Positions 25,618 through 33,863 of a DNA stretch of 64,000 bases are shown here, piece after piece. Every line of letters begins with the position of its first letter. Position 1 is the first letter of the stretch. The position numbers and the translations under genes are program-made. Source of the DNA: Parasphingorhabdus sp. SCSIO 66989 (GTDB lineage: Bacteria > Pseudomonadota > Alphaproteobacteria > Sphingomonadales > Sphingomonadaceae); assembly GCF_032852305.1 (NCBI RefSeq), contig NZ_CP136594.1, positions 2,765,501-2,829,500 on the forward strand. The letters run 5' to 3'. Under the pieces are notes generated by a model. The model was not told the DNA's origin, ran no database searches, and was given only the letters and a program-made list of their open reading frames with translations.

Positions 25618-26337
25618 GTGGCTGGTCAGATAATGATGTTCTTTGATCCGCTATCGCTTTTGCTGGTCATATTGGTGAGCGTCGTCATCGCCTGGGTACA
25701 GAATGGCAGCGCCGGAGCATGGCATGGCCTGAGCGTTTTGCCGGTGCTGTTGTCACGCAATGCGGAAGATGTCGCCGAACGCGCCCGGTTGGCGATGGTG
25801 CGGGTGGAACAGCGGGTAGAAGAAAATGGTCCCTTCCATGCGGACCGCATTGCGCCGGATATTCCCTATATAGCGTCGCTGGCCGAGATGCTGGCCAATA
25901 GCACCAGTTGGAAAGAATTCTCAGAGGCCACACAGCCCTATCGCCAACGTCAGCACCAAAAACGCGAGTCCGCTATCGGTTTTTGGAGCGATATGGCCGA
26001 GGTTGCGCCTGCCATCGGGATGATCGGCACTGTGGTTGGCCTGATCATAATGTTTGACGGCATTACCAGCGCTGATGCTATTGGTGAGGCGATGGCGGTG
26101 TGCCTGCTCACCAGCCTTTATGGGCTGTTGCTGGCGCATGTTGTTGCCAATCCGATTGCGCGGCGCACAGAGCTTTATGCCAACCAGGAAAAGCAATGGC
26201 AGGACGATTTCGCCAGGCGCTTCGGCATATTGGCGCGCAAGCATCTGGACGGCGACGGCGTGGTGCTGAACATATCAGACAGCGCCAAAGTGAATGGTCT
26301 GACCGGCCCGAAACCCGCTAAACAGTTAGCAAAATGA
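25618..26337 (+). CDS. MotA/TolQ/ExbB-type proton channel protein (second stator-like pair, A subunit)
   Basis: 239 residues from GTG (GGAG nearby); an ATG follows at 25633. One membrane segment near residues 8-26 and two late ones (about 122-142 and 155-178) with MAEVAPAIGMIGTVVGLIIMFDGI...AMAVCLLTSLYGLLLAHVVANPIA, the MotA/TolQ/ExbB signature. The cytoplasmic loop is charged (RQRQHQKRES). It is not a close copy of the motA at 15770, and is shorter. It overlaps a MotB-like partner by four bases, lies between flgB and flgA, and has a sigma-28-type promoter, so a role in the flagellar motor is more likely than in Tol or Ton transport. Confidence 0.8.
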   Translation: MAGQIMMFFDPLSLLLVILVSVVIAWVQNGSAGAWHGLSVLPVLLSRNAEDVAERARLAMVRVEQRVEENGPFHADRIAPDIPYIASLAEMLANSTSWKEFSEATQPYRQRQHQKRESAIGFWSDMAEVAPAIGMIGTVVGLIIMFDGITSADAIGEAMAVCLLTSLYGLLLAHVVANPIARRTELYANQEKQWQDDFARRFGILARKHLDGDGVVLNISDSAKVNGLTGPKPAKQLAK

Positions 26338-26792
26338 GCCGCCGTAATCGCACAATGACGGGATTTCTCGATCTCGCCTTGATCATGGTTGGCGCGACGG
26401 CGCTGGTGGCGCAGGTCACGCTGCAAAATGCGACAGAGAGCGACGGCACGGCGGCGAACGAGGCGGTGCAGCATTTCCGCTATGCCCCCGATCAGCTCTT
26501 TGCCGCCGGGGAGGCCCGTCTGTCCGCTTCCGGGCAGGCGATTATTGCCAACCTCGTGCCAGAAATGCGCGGCGCCAATATCCGGGTAAAGGTGCCACTG
26601 GACGGCAGCGCGCAGCAAAACCGTCTCAACAAATGGGAATTGGCATCAGCGCGCACCGCAGCCATTTTCCATGCGCTTCACCAAAATGGCGTCGCCGAGC
26701 AACGGCTCGAAAGTACAGCCATGCGGCCTGCTGATAATGCCCAAGGTGCGATGCAGATCGATATTCAGCGGGTCACCCGCACTACCGAATAA
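26334..26792 (+). CDS. Small OmpA/MotB-like protein (second stator-like pair, B subunit)
   Basis: 152 residues. A basic N-terminus is followed by a single membrane segment, MTGFLDLALIMVGATALVAQ, with an Asp (residue 13) at the place where MotB, TolR and ExbD carry the proton-binding residue. The rest looks like a reduced OmpA-type domain: LFAAGEARLSASGQAIIANLVPEM..., then NKWELASARTAAIFHALHQNGVAEQRL. It is half the length of MotB and has little room for a plug or linker. Translationally coupled to the A subunit by an ATGA overlap. Confidence 0.72.
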   Translation: MSRRNRTMTGFLDLALIMVGATALVAQVTLQNATESDGTAANEAVQHFRYAPDQLFAAGEARLSASGQAIIANLVPEMRGANIRVKVPLDGSAQQNRLNKWELASARTAAIFHALHQNGVAEQRLESTAMRPADNAQGAMQIDIQRVTRTTE

Positions 26793-26812
26793 AGACCACC
26801 TCACCAAGGAAC

Positions 26813-26829
26813 TGGCACAGTTATTGCTG
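26813..26829 (+). promoter_or_regulatory. Sigma-54 promoter of flgA
   Basis: TGGCACAGTTATTGCTG with the invariant GG-N10-GC spacing, 44 bases before the flgA start and 20 bases after the stop of the upstream gene. It gives flgA its own class of control, separate from the sigma-28-driven gene pair before it. Confidence 0.88.
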
Positions 26830-26872
26830 CTTTATCCGCAACAGAGTTACAGACATCCTATGAGGTCTCACG

Positions 26873-27424
26873 ATGAAAGCGCGGATATTCACCCCTTTGA
26901 TAATCGCTGCGACAGCGGTGTCGGCGCCAGCCTATGCAGGCAAGTTTCAGGATCATGATATCCTTGATGCCTTGGTCGCAGCGCGACTGGGCAGCGAGAT
27001 TGGCCAACCGGGCGGCGCGCTTGCCCCGGTGGATCGTCGGTTGAAGCTGGCGCAATGCCCGCAGACGCCGAAAGTCAGCGATGATGGCACGGACGCAGCG
27101 ATTGTCCGTTGCGATGCCTTGGGCTGGCGTATCCGCGTGCCGATCAATGTCAGTGCGCAGAACAGCCGGGTTCGCGCCACAAGTTCATCAAGCGCCCGCA
27201 CCATCAGCGCACGCTACAATCCGGCCCAGAATATGATCGCCATTCGCCGCGGCGAGCCGGTGCGCCTCAGCATCCGGAAACGCGGCTTTTCCTTGTCGCG
27301 GATGATGATCGCGGATCGCAATGGACGCATCGGCGAGGTCATTCCGGTGCGCGCGGATCGGCGCGAAAGCCCGATCATGGTGCGCGTTACCGATGTTGGA
27401 GAAGCAAGCTTGATGGGCCGTTAA
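26873..27424 (+). CDS. flgA: Flagellar P-ring assembly chaperone FlgA
   Basis: 183 residues. Signal peptide MKARIFTPLIIAATAVSAPAYA; the mature part has the SAF-type domain of FlgA, with the Cys pair in LKLAQCPQTPK...AAIVRCDALGWRIRVPINVSA and a late RRGEPVRLSIRKRGFSLSRMMIADRNGRIGEVIPVR block. It works in the periplasm to promote FlgI polymerisation. GAGG precedes the ATG. A sigma-54 promoter stands just upstream. Confidence 0.92.
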   Translation: MKARIFTPLIIAATAVSAPAYAGKFQDHDILDALVAARLGSEIGQPGGALAPVDRRLKLAQCPQTPKVSDDGTDAAIVRCDALGWRIRVPINVSAQNSRVRATSSSSARTISARYNPAQNMIAIRRGEPVRLSIRKRGFSLSRMMIADRNGRIGEVIPVRADRRESPIMVRVTDVGEASLMGR

Positions 27425-27444
27425 GCATTTTCCAATGTTTTTGT

Positions 27445-27471
27445 TTAATACCATCCACAGAAAGCCGTTAC
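27445..27471 (+). promoter_or_regulatory. Sigma-28 (FliA) promoter of flgM
   Basis: TTAA-N15-GCCGTTAC, 45 bases before the flgM start. This would let FliA drive its own anti-sigma factor, the usual feedback. Confidence 0.85.
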
Positions 27472-27515
27472 CTAGGATGACAGAGTAATAACGGCATCAA
27501 ACAGGGTATTGTGTT

Positions 27516-27791
27516 ATGAAACCGGTAGGAACAAATCTGCAGCCCATCACACCGTCCAAGGTGAGCGGCGACAACAAGCCCGTAGGCGCGGCGGCGCCGA
27601 CACAGACCGTGTCACGCGACGCCAGTGCGGTCAGCCAGCTTGGCTCACGCGACATTGTCGATCAGGGCCCACCGATTGATGAGGCGCGCATTGAGCAGAT
27701 TCGCAATGCGATCGCCGATGGCAGCTACGCGATCGACACCGACAAATTGGCCGAGAAGATGATCGAACTCGATCTCCTTCCCAAAAGCTAA
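27516..27791 (+). CDS. flgM: Anti-sigma-28 factor FlgM
   Basis: 91 residues. The N-terminal half is low in structure and rich in Pro, Ser, Thr and Ala, as in other FlgM. The C-terminal half carries the sigma-28-binding helices: IDEARIEQIRNAIADGSYAIDTDKLAEKMIELDL. It holds FliA until it is exported through the completed hook. It has its own sigma-28-type promoter and is followed by a FlgN-like gene. Confidence 0.9.
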   Translation: MKPVGTNLQPITPSKVSGDNKPVGAAAPTQTVSRDASAVSQLGSRDIVDQGPPIDEARIEQIRNAIADGSYAIDTDKLAEKMIELDLLPKS

Positions 27792-27805
27792 GAAAACCAA
27801 TAAAC

Positions 27806-28126
27806 ATGACCAACCTGATCGAGCGCTTTGAAGCGGCGCAAAGAGAGCTGATTGCCGCGCTGGATGCACAGGATGCCGAAGCGATTGAGGCCGCATCCAT
27901 TGTGCTTGGTCCGCTGGTCGAAGAGCTCCAGGGAGGCGCCGCGCTCCACGCAAATGCCGAAGTGAAGGAGCGTTTCGAAAATCTGCGTAATCAGGCCGAC
28001 GCCGCTATGTTCCGGCTCGACCTGTTGCAGGCACATACCAAGCGGCGGCTGGAGATGCTCAACGATCAGCAACGCCACAACGCACAAACCTACACCCGAC
28101 CGGCACTGCGCGCGGTTAAGGCTTGA
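27806..28126 (+). CDS. FlgN-like flagellar export chaperone (putative)
   Basis: 106 residues, almost wholly helical with heptads: LIERFEAAQRELIAALDAQDAEAIEAASIVLGPLVEELQ... and FENLRNQADAAMFRLDLLQAHTKRRLEMLNDQQRH. No strong family motif can be seen, but size, helical character and the place right after flgM (14 bases) match FlgN, the chaperone for FlgK and FlgL. Called by context. Confidence 0.65.
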   Translation: MTNLIERFEAAQRELIAALDAQDAEAIEAASIVLGPLVEELQGGAALHANAEVKERFENLRNQADAAMFRLDLLQAHTKRRLEMLNDQQRHNAQTYTRPALRAVKA

Positions 28127-28140
28127 TTCTACCACATCAC

Positions 28141-28298
28141 CCCAACGTGCCAGCTCCACCATGGCGGAGCCATGGCTTTATTTCACACAAAGCCACAAAG
28201 GCAGGAAGTGACAGGTCAAAAGAGACGCTGACTTAGTGCCTTTGTGGCTTTGTGTGAGTCTAAGATATAGCCTTGGCCCCGCTTACGCGGGGCCGACG
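28141..28298. repeat. Composite palindromic element, copy 2
   Basis: Inner arms CACACAAAGCCACAAAGGCA (28183-28202) and TGCCTTTGTGGCTTTGTGTG (28237-28256) are perfect complements. The right part, GTGAGTCTAAGATATAGCC then TTGGCCCCGCTTACGCGGGG, matches the right part of the element at 16755-16904 base for base over most of its length; the left outer hairpin is a different sequence (CTCCACCATGGCGGAG). The remaining gap before the next gene holds a sigma-54 promoter. No gene seen. Confidence 0.8.
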
Positions 28299-28361
28299 TA
28301 ATGTTGACTATGTTTTCAGACAAACTCTTCAAAAACTTCTCATAAAATCAATACCCTAAAC

Positions 28362-28378
28362 TGGCACGCCGCTTGCTT
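28362..28378 (+). promoter_or_regulatory. Sigma-54 promoter of the transglycosylase-flhA-fliA operon
   Basis: TGGCACGCCGCTTGCTT, perfect for TGGCACG-N4-TTGCW and for GG-N10-GC, 33 bases before the GTG start of the next gene. It places fliA, and so the whole sigma-28 tier, under sigma-54. Confidence 0.92.
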
Positions 28379-28410
28379 ATTCTTCAGCGAATAACAAGTG
28401 GAGCCAATCA

Positions 28411-29259
28411 GTGCCGTCACAATTCAGCATCGCAGAAAGTCAGGGCCAGGGCCGCGTTACGCGCGCCATTGCCCAATCGGCTGCGCGCACCGGTGTTGAT
28501 TTCAACTATCTGCTTGGCCAGGCCAAGATTGAAAGCGGTCTGAACCCCGAAGCCCGTGCCCGTACCTCGTCGGCCACCGGTCTTTATCAATTCATCGACC
28601 AGAGCTGGCTGGATGTCATCGAAAAACATGGCGAAAAACACGGACTCGACTGGGCTTCACGCGCCATAAACCGGCACAGCAATGGCCGCCTCAGCGTTGG
28701 CGACAATGCCCTGAAATCGCAGATTTTTGCGCTGCGCACCAACCCCGAAGTCGCGGCTCTGATGGCCGGTGAGTTTGCTGCCGATAATCGCACCTATCTT
28801 GAAGGCCGTCTGGGCCGCGAAATGGCACCTGCCGATCTTTATCTCGCCCATTTCCTTGGTGCCAATGGCGCGCATAAATTCCTGCAACAGCATGCCGCCA
28901 ATCCCGATACCAAAGCGGCAAACCATTTCCCCAAGGCCGCGCGCGCCAACCGTCCAGTCTTCTACAAAACCAATGGTGAAGCACGCAGTTTTGCCGAGAT
29001 ACGCGACCATTTTGCCGCCAAGTTGAACAGCGGCAATGCGCTGCCGCCAGGCGGCAAAACCATGCCTGCCGCCCCGACGCGTGGCGTCGATGGCCAAAAC
29101 TATGTCCAGCCCGCCGATTATCTGCGTCTCGCCAGCCAGCGCGCCGCAGCCGGTGTCCAGAACAATACCCCCACATCCAACGAAAATGCGCGGCTTGCCT
29201 ACATGCTGCTCGCATCAATGGGAGCTGATATTAAATGCCCACCACCGGCTTCTCTTTGA
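28411..29259 (+). CDS. Flagellar lytic transglycosylase (SLT domain)
   Basis: 282 residues from GTG with GGAG upstream. The SLT/lysozyme-like core is at the start: FNYLLGQAKIESGLNPEARARTSSATGLYQFIDQSWLDVIEKHG, with Glu in KIESG as the catalytic acid and SATGLYQF as the second motif. After about residue 200 it is low-complexity and unassigned. No signal peptide is seen, so export through the flagellar apparatus is likely. It is coupled to flhA and probably supplies the wall-cutting activity missing from the one-domain FlgJ, as in the SltF arrangement of Rhodobacter. Confidence 0.88.
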   Translation: MPSQFSIAESQGQGRVTRAIAQSAARTGVDFNYLLGQAKIESGLNPEARARTSSATGLYQFIDQSWLDVIEKHGEKHGLDWASRAINRHSNGRLSVGDNALKSQIFALRTNPEVAALMAGEFAADNRTYLEGRLGREMAPADLYLAHFLGANGAHKFLQQHAANPDTKAANHFPKAARANRPVFYKTNGEARSFAEIRDHFAAKLNSGNALPPGGKTMPAAPTRGVDGQNYVQPADYLRLASQRAAAGVQNNTPTSNENARLAYMLLASMGADIKCPPPASL

Positions 29260-31367
29260 AGAATATGGCCACCGGATTGACCGGGGCGTTGCTGCCTTTC
29301 GCCACATTGTTGCTGGTGGTGTTTCTCGTGCTGCCGGTGCCCGCCTTTGTGCTGGATATCGGTTTCATCACCAATATCATGATCTCGCTGGCGGTGCTGA
29401 TGGTGGCTTTGAACGCGACCAAGCCGCTCGACTTTTCCAGCTTCCCCACCGTGCTGCTGTTCGCAACACTGCTGCGCCTCGGCCTCAATGTCGCCTCGAC
29501 CCGCGTGGTACTCGTCAGCGGCCATGAGGGCGGCGATGCTGCGGGTAAGGTTATCGAGGCTTTTGGCAGCTTCCTTATCGGCGGCGACTATATTGTCGGC
29601 CTGTTCGTCTTTGCCATTTTGATGATCATCAATCTGGTGGTGATTACCAAGGGTGCAGGCCGCGTCTCCGAAGTCTCCGCGCGTTTCACCCTGGACGCCC
29701 TGCCCGGCAAACAGATGGCGATTGATGCCGATCTGAATGCCGGCCTGATCCTGCCCGAAGAAGCAAAACAGCGCCGCGCCGATGTCGCCACCGAGGCAGA
29801 CTTTTACGGCTCAATGGATGGTGCGTCCAAATTCGTCAAAGGCGATGCGGTTGCCGGTGTCCTGATCCTGGCGATCAATATTATCGGCGGCATCATTCTC
29901 GGCACCGTAACCCACGGTCTCAGCATTACTGAGGCTGCTTCGGCCTACACCATGCTCGCCATTGGCGATGCACTGGTGGCGCAGGTTCCGGCGCTGCTGC
30001 TCTCCATTGCCGCCGCCGCGATTGTTACCCGCGTCTCCTCGCCGATGAACCTGCACGGCCAGATCATGTCGCAGTTTAGTCTGAGCCGTGCATGGATCCC
30101 GGTCGCTGCCATTCTCGGCATTCTCGGCGTGCTGCCCGGTATGCCGTCGATGATTATCCTGCCCGCGGCAGCGATAGCCGGGTTCTTCGCCTGGCAATTG
30201 TCGCGACCCAAGCCGGAAGAAGACACGCCGGAAGAACCCGAACAGCCCGCCAATTCCAATATCATCCATTGGGAAGATGTCTCCAATCAGGCGATGCTGG
30301 GCATTGAGGTTGGCTATGCCCTCACCCCGCTGGTCGATGAGCGCAAAGATGCACCGCTGATCAAGCGCGTCACCGGCATTCGCAAACAGATTTCGCAGGA
30401 GCTTGGCTTTGTCATCCCGCTGGTGCGGATCAAGGATGACATGAATCTCGAGCCCAATGGCTATCGCATTACCATTGGTGGCGCGGTGATTGCCGAGGAC
30501 CAGATCTGGCCTGAGGATATGCTGGCACTCGACAGTGGTGAAGGCGATGGCACGCTGGAAGGGCGTGTCTGCAAAGACCCGACTTTTGGCATGGATGCCG
30601 TCTGGATCGCACCGGACAAGCGCGCCGATGCCATCGTCCAAGGCTATACCGTCGTCGATGCCTCGACCGTGATGGCGACGCATCTCAACCACATGGTGCG
30701 GCTGAATGCGTCTCAGCTCTTCGGCATGGACGAGACCCGCAAGCTGCTCGACACGCTGAAAGATACAGCGCCCGAGCTGGTCGATGGACTGACACCGCAG
30801 CCGCTCTCGCTCTTCGCCATTTCGGCTGTCTGTTGCGAGCTACTCAAGGAAGGCGTGCCGCTGCGCGATTTCCGCCGCATCTGCTCGGCAATGGTCGAGG
30901 CCGCCAATGACGGCACCACCGATGTCACCACCATTACCGAACGTGTCCGCGCCCGGATCGGCTCGATCATCATCCAGTCGCTGGTGCCGGTCAGCATGCC
31001 TCTGCCGGTGGTCACGCTCGATGGCGAACTGGAAACATTGTTGGCGCAGTCGCTCAAGGTCAGCGCCGATGCCGCCTATCCGATTGAGCCAGGTCTGGCC
31101 CAGCGCATTCTGACTGCATTGGAGGATGCCAGCCGTCCGCTGATGCTCGAACAGCGCAACTATGCGCTGGTCACCTCCCCCGCCGCGCGCAAGCCTTTGG
31201 CCAATCTGTTGCGGCCGCGCTTCCCCGACACGCCGGTGCTCTCCTTCCGCGAATTGCCCGACGACAAACCGGTCGAGGTTATCGCCACCATTGGCGGCAA
31301 TCAGCAACCCGCAACTGCGGCCCTTTCCGGACCGGAAACCGCAAAACACGAATTCAAGCAGCTTTAA
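29235..31367 (+). CDS. flhA: Flagellar type III export gate protein FlhA
   Basis: 710 residues. Eight membrane segments in the first half, the FHIPEP-family cytoplasmic motif SARFTLDALPGKQMAIDADLNAGL (about residues 145-170), and a large cytoplasmic C-terminal domain (about 345-700). Together with FlhB it forms the export gate that uses proton motive force and docks substrates and chaperones. The ATG at 29235 (GGGAG upstream) lies inside the end of the transglycosylase gene, which it overlaps by 25 bases. Confidence 0.96.
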   Translation: MPTTGFSLKNMATGLTGALLPFATLLLVVFLVLPVPAFVLDIGFITNIMISLAVLMVALNATKPLDFSSFPTVLLFATLLRLGLNVASTRVVLVSGHEGGDAAGKVIEAFGSFLIGGDYIVGLFVFAILMIINLVVITKGAGRVSEVSARFTLDALPGKQMAIDADLNAGLILPEEAKQRRADVATEADFYGSMDGASKFVKGDAVAGVLILAINIIGGIILGTVTHGLSITEAASAYTMLAIGDALVAQVPALLLSIAAAAIVTRVSSPMNLHGQIMSQFSLSRAWIPVAAILGILGVLPGMPSMIILPAAAIAGFFAWQLSRPKPEEDTPEEPEQPANSNIIHWEDVSNQAMLGIEVGYALTPLVDERKDAPLIKRVTGIRKQISQELGFVIPLVRIKDDMNLEPNGYRITIGGAVIAEDQIWPEDMLALDSGEGDGTLEGRVCKDPTFGMDAVWIAPDKRADAIVQGYTVVDASTVMATHLNHMVRLNASQLFGMDETRKLLDTLKDTAPELVDGLTPQPLSLFAISAVCCELLKEGVPLRDFRRICSAMVEAANDGTTDVTTITERVRARIGSIIIQSLVPVSMPLPVVTLDGELETLLAQSLKVSADAAYPIEPGLAQRILTALEDASRPLMLEQRNYALVTSPAARKPLANLLRPRFPDTPVLSFRELPDDKPVEVIATIGGNQQPATAALSGPETAKHEFKQL

Positions 31368-31379
31368 CGGAGCCGAGAA

Positions 31380-32108
31380 ATGTACGAATCTCCATCACAA
31401 TCCGCGCTTTACAGCCGCAAGCCCAAGGCGATCACGCCGGGCGAACTGGTGGAACAGAATCTGCCGCTGGTGCGCAAAATTGCCTGGCATGTGCGCGGCA
31501 TGGCGCCGGGGACGGTGGATATTGAGGATCTGGTGCAGATCGGCATGGTTGCTTTGGTCGAAGCGGCCAATCGCTATGAGGATCAGGGGCATAATTTCGC
31601 CACCTATGCCGGAACCCGGGTACGCGGTGCGCTGATCGATCATCTGCGGGCATCGAGCAATTTGTGCCGCTCGGCGCTGACCATGCGCAAGGCGATGCGG
31701 CAGACGGCTGACAAGCTGGCGCAGGAACTGGGGCGCGAGCCGACGGAAGCCGAAATGGCCGAAGCCATGGGGCTGGAACCCGCCGTGTATCGCGAGCGCG
31801 CCGACAAAGCCCAGCAGATGCAGATGGAATCGATGGACGAGGTCTATTCCGAACATTCGATGTGGTTCGCCGATGAGCAGGAAAGCGTGGACGAGACAAT
31901 CGAGAAAGACCAGCTCAAGGCGCTGCTCTCGGCCAATCTGGCGCAGCTCAAGGAGCGCGAGCAAATGATCCTACAACTGCATTTTATCGAGGAACTCAAT
32001 CTCGACGAGATTGGCAAGGTGCTGGATATTACAGCGGCGCGGGTATGCCAGATCAAGAAAGCTGCGCTCGACACGCTGCGCAAGCGGCTTACGGCACAGA
32101 TGGCCTAG
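31380..32108 (+). CDS. fliA: RNA polymerase sigma factor for flagellar operons, sigma-28
   Basis: 242 residues. Region 2 (VDIEDLVQIGMVALVEAANRYEDQGHNFATYAGTRVRGALIDHLR), region 3 and region 4 (LNLDEIGKVLDITAARVCQIKKAALDTLRKRL) are all present. Last gene of the sigma-54-driven operon with flhA. Seven matching promoters are visible in this window. It should be held inactive by FlgM (27516-27791). Confidence 0.95.
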   Translation: MYESPSQSALYSRKPKAITPGELVEQNLPLVRKIAWHVRGMAPGTVDIEDLVQIGMVALVEAANRYEDQGHNFATYAGTRVRGALIDHLRASSNLCRSALTMRKAMRQTADKLAQELGREPTEAEMAEAMGLEPAVYRERADKAQQMQMESMDEVYSEHSMWFADEQESVDETIEKDQLKALLSANLAQLKEREQMILQLHFIEELNLDEIGKVLDITAARVCQIKKAALDTLRKRLTAQMA

Positions 32109-32120
32109 CCTACTTGTACA

Positions 32121-32208
32121 CCACATAACCGTTAGCCCTGAGCTTGTCGAAGGGCGTTTCTCCGCTTGAGAGGCGGGCTTCGACAGGCTCAGCCCTAGCG
32201 GTATGTGG
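32121..32208. repeat. REP-like inverted repeat after fliA (ctgagcttgtcgaag type)
   Basis: An almost complete 88-base inverted repeat: CCACATAACCGTTAGCCCTG (continuing AGCTTGTCGAAG) on the left against CTTCGACAGGCTCAGCCCTA (continuing GCGGTATGTGG) on the right. This core is a widespread dispersed repeat in proteobacteria. It could end fliA transcription and protect both converging messages. Confidence 0.8.
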
Positions 32209-32228
32209 AAAAGCTTTAGCTAAACAAC

Positions 32229-32612
32229 TCAGTAATTCTCGATCACCACCAATGTGCAGCGATCCGAACGACCTACCTGCTTGGATTTTTGATCATCCTT
32301 TGCACCGCCCTGCCCTGTGGCATTGCCCTCCGGGCATCGCCGTTTGGATAGCTGCCGCGCATCGCGCTCAGTCTTGCCCTTTGCCTGCAATGCCGCTTCG
32401 CTCGCCTGGCTGGCGCGGATGCCGTGACGGATGCGTACCTTGCTGGTGGCCTTGACCGTTTCGCGGCTGTCTTCAGAGCGGGCCGCATGGGTTATCGGCA
32501 AAGGCATCAACAGAAACACCGGGGCCAGAAAGAACCGCCAAAACGCGCTTATCCTGTTGGCATCAGAGGCGGCATTGTCGCAATCATCACAGATTGTGGG
32601 GGGCTGTTTCAT
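32229..32612 (-). CDS. Small exported protein of unknown function
   Basis: 127 residues from the ATG at 32612. A Cys-containing N-terminal stretch (ICDDCD) is followed by a hydrophobic segment, FFLAPVFLLMPLPITHA, with an Ala-x-Ala-like end that could be a signal peptide. The mature part is basic and short and closes with RCTLVVIENY. I do not recognise a family with certainty; the closing pattern recalls small periplasmic proteins of sphingomonads that end in a similar hydrophobic, acidic strand. It lies between fliA and the first flagellin. The ribosome site is weak, so the start is not sure. Confidence 0.5.
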   Translation of the reverse strand: MKQPPTICDDCDNAASDANRISAFWRFFLAPVFLLMPLPITHAARSEDSRETVKATSKVRIRHGIRASQASEAALQAKGKTERDARQLSKRRCPEGNATGQGGAKDDQKSKQVGRSDRCTLVVIENY

Positions 32613-32632
32613 GCGATGGACTGTCCAAAGCA

Positions 32633-32686
32633 AAGTGGGCCGGGTCGGAACGCATGTGGGGATAACATTCCAACCCGGCCGCACTT
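32633..32686 (-). terminator. Long hairpin downstream of flagellin gene 1
   Basis: Arms of about 20 bases (AAGTGGGCCGGGTCGGAACG against CATTCCAACCCGGCCGCACTT, few mismatches) form a strong stem about 100 bases past the flagellin stop. The core is homologous to a hairpin after flagellin 3 (34959-35018). Likely terminator or message-stabilising end. Confidence 0.65.
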
Positions 32687-32787
32687 GGTGAGGGATGTCC
32701 GTCAGACCAGAGAGAAACGGACCATCCCATCCTTCATGACCGAGCTAAAGCAATAGTTTAGGGGAAACCCGGTCAGGAAAGAGAGGC

Positions 32788-33627
32788 TTAACGGATCAGG
32801 CTCAATACGCCCTGCTGGCTCTGATTGGCCTGAGCAAGCATTGCGGTCGAAGCCTGGCTGAGTATCTGATAGCGGGCGAGGTTCGTCGATTCCGCCGAGA
32901 AATCCGCATCCTGAATGCGCGAGCGCGATTCCGTCAGGTTGGTAACCCGGTCAGTAATGTTGCTGACGGTGGTTTCCAGACGGTTCTGCGATGCACCCAG
33001 GTTGGCCTGCGCCGTGGTTACGGAGTTCAGCGCGGTATCCAGCGTGCCGAGAGCGGTCGTCGCCGCACCAGCGGTGGAGATGTCCAGTGTGTTTACCGCA
33101 GGTGTTGCCGTAGTGTCGGTGAGGTTGAGGCCGTCAGCCGTCGCATCAATGGTGGCAATGCTTACGGTTTCCGATGCGCCAGAACCGGTCTGGATCGCGA
33201 TGGTACCGGCACCGTTGAGCAGGCCAACGCCGTTGAAGGTCGTGCGCGCTGCGACATCGTTGATCTGGCCAACCAGAGCGGTCACTTCGGCCTGAAGATT
33301 GGCGCGGTCACCTGCGGCGAGTGTGCCGTTGGCCGACTGAACAGCCAATTCACGCATACGTTGCATCATGCTGGTGATTTCGTTGAGGCCGCCTTCAGCG
33401 GTCTGGGCCAGCGAAATGCCGTCATTGGCGTTACGCGCAGCCATGTTGAGACCCCGGATTTCCGAAGTCATGCGAGTGGCAATAGCCAGGCCCGCTGCAT
33501 CGTCTGCGGCATTGTTGATGCGCTGTCCGGTGGACAGACGCTCAATCGCCTGCTGCAGACCCATATCTGCGCGTGAGGAGGCATTGGCCGCCCGCATGGC
33601 AGAAACATTGGTTCCAATTACAGTCAT
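32788..33627 (-). CDS. Flagellin 1
   Basis: 279 residues, a short flagellin lacking most of the outer D2/D3 domains. N-terminal [53 protein letters not shown] and C-terminal [34 protein letters not shown] are the filament-core helices. The middle (about 140-205) is the variable exposed part. The sigma-28-type promoter is at 33682-33708. One of three paralogues in tandem, each with its own promoter, so differential use along the filament is possible. Confidence 0.96.
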   Translation of the reverse strand: MTVIGTNVSAMRAANASSRADMGLQQAIERLSTGQRINNAADDAAGLAIATRMTSEIRGLNMAARNANDGISLAQTAEGGLNEITSMMQRMRELAVQSANGTLAAGDRANLQAEVTALVGQINDVAARTTFNGVGLLNGAGTIAIQTGSGASETVSIATIDATADGLNLTDTTATPAVNTLDISTAGAATTALGTLDTALNSVTTAQANLGASQNRLETTVSNITDRVTNLTESRSRIQDADFSAESTNLARYQILSQASTAMLAQANQSQQGVLSLIR

Positions 33628-33681
33628 GGTTCGTTCCTTTCGATTGCGGCAGCCCAGTCTGTCAGAGCAGCCTCGAAAGGG

Positions 33682-33708
33682 GTAACGGCATCCTGGAAGA
33701 GATATTAA
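33682..33708 (-). promoter_or_regulatory. Sigma-28 promoter of flagellin 1
   Basis: On the minus strand TTAA-N15-GCCGTTAC, 55 bases before the ATG. Confidence 0.88.
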
Positions 33709-33776
33709 ATCGGATAGTTTTTTATTGCGATAACAAAGGTTTATTGCGGCGCACAGGCCAGCATATGATAAACGAA

Positions 33777-33797
33777 CGGGCCGGAAAAACCGGCCCG
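33777..33797 (-). terminator. Terminator of flagellin 2
   Basis: Perfect stem CGGGCCGG/CCGGCCCG with a five-base loop, 67 bases past the flagellin 2 stop; on the minus strand it is followed by TTCGTTT. A compact intrinsic terminator, different from those of flagellins 1 and 3. Confidence 0.75.
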
Positions 33798-33863
33798 CTC
33801 ACTTGGGTTTGCGCTGCGCCTGCGAGACCAGAAACCGACGCGACGCCAAACTCTGGCTTGAAC

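Noticed and set aside
33730-33760. TGGCCTGTGCGCCGC (minus strand) as a sigma-54 site before flagellin 1
   Set aside because: It has GG-N10-GC but neither TGGCAC nor TTGC, and a much better sigma-28 site lies closer to the gene.
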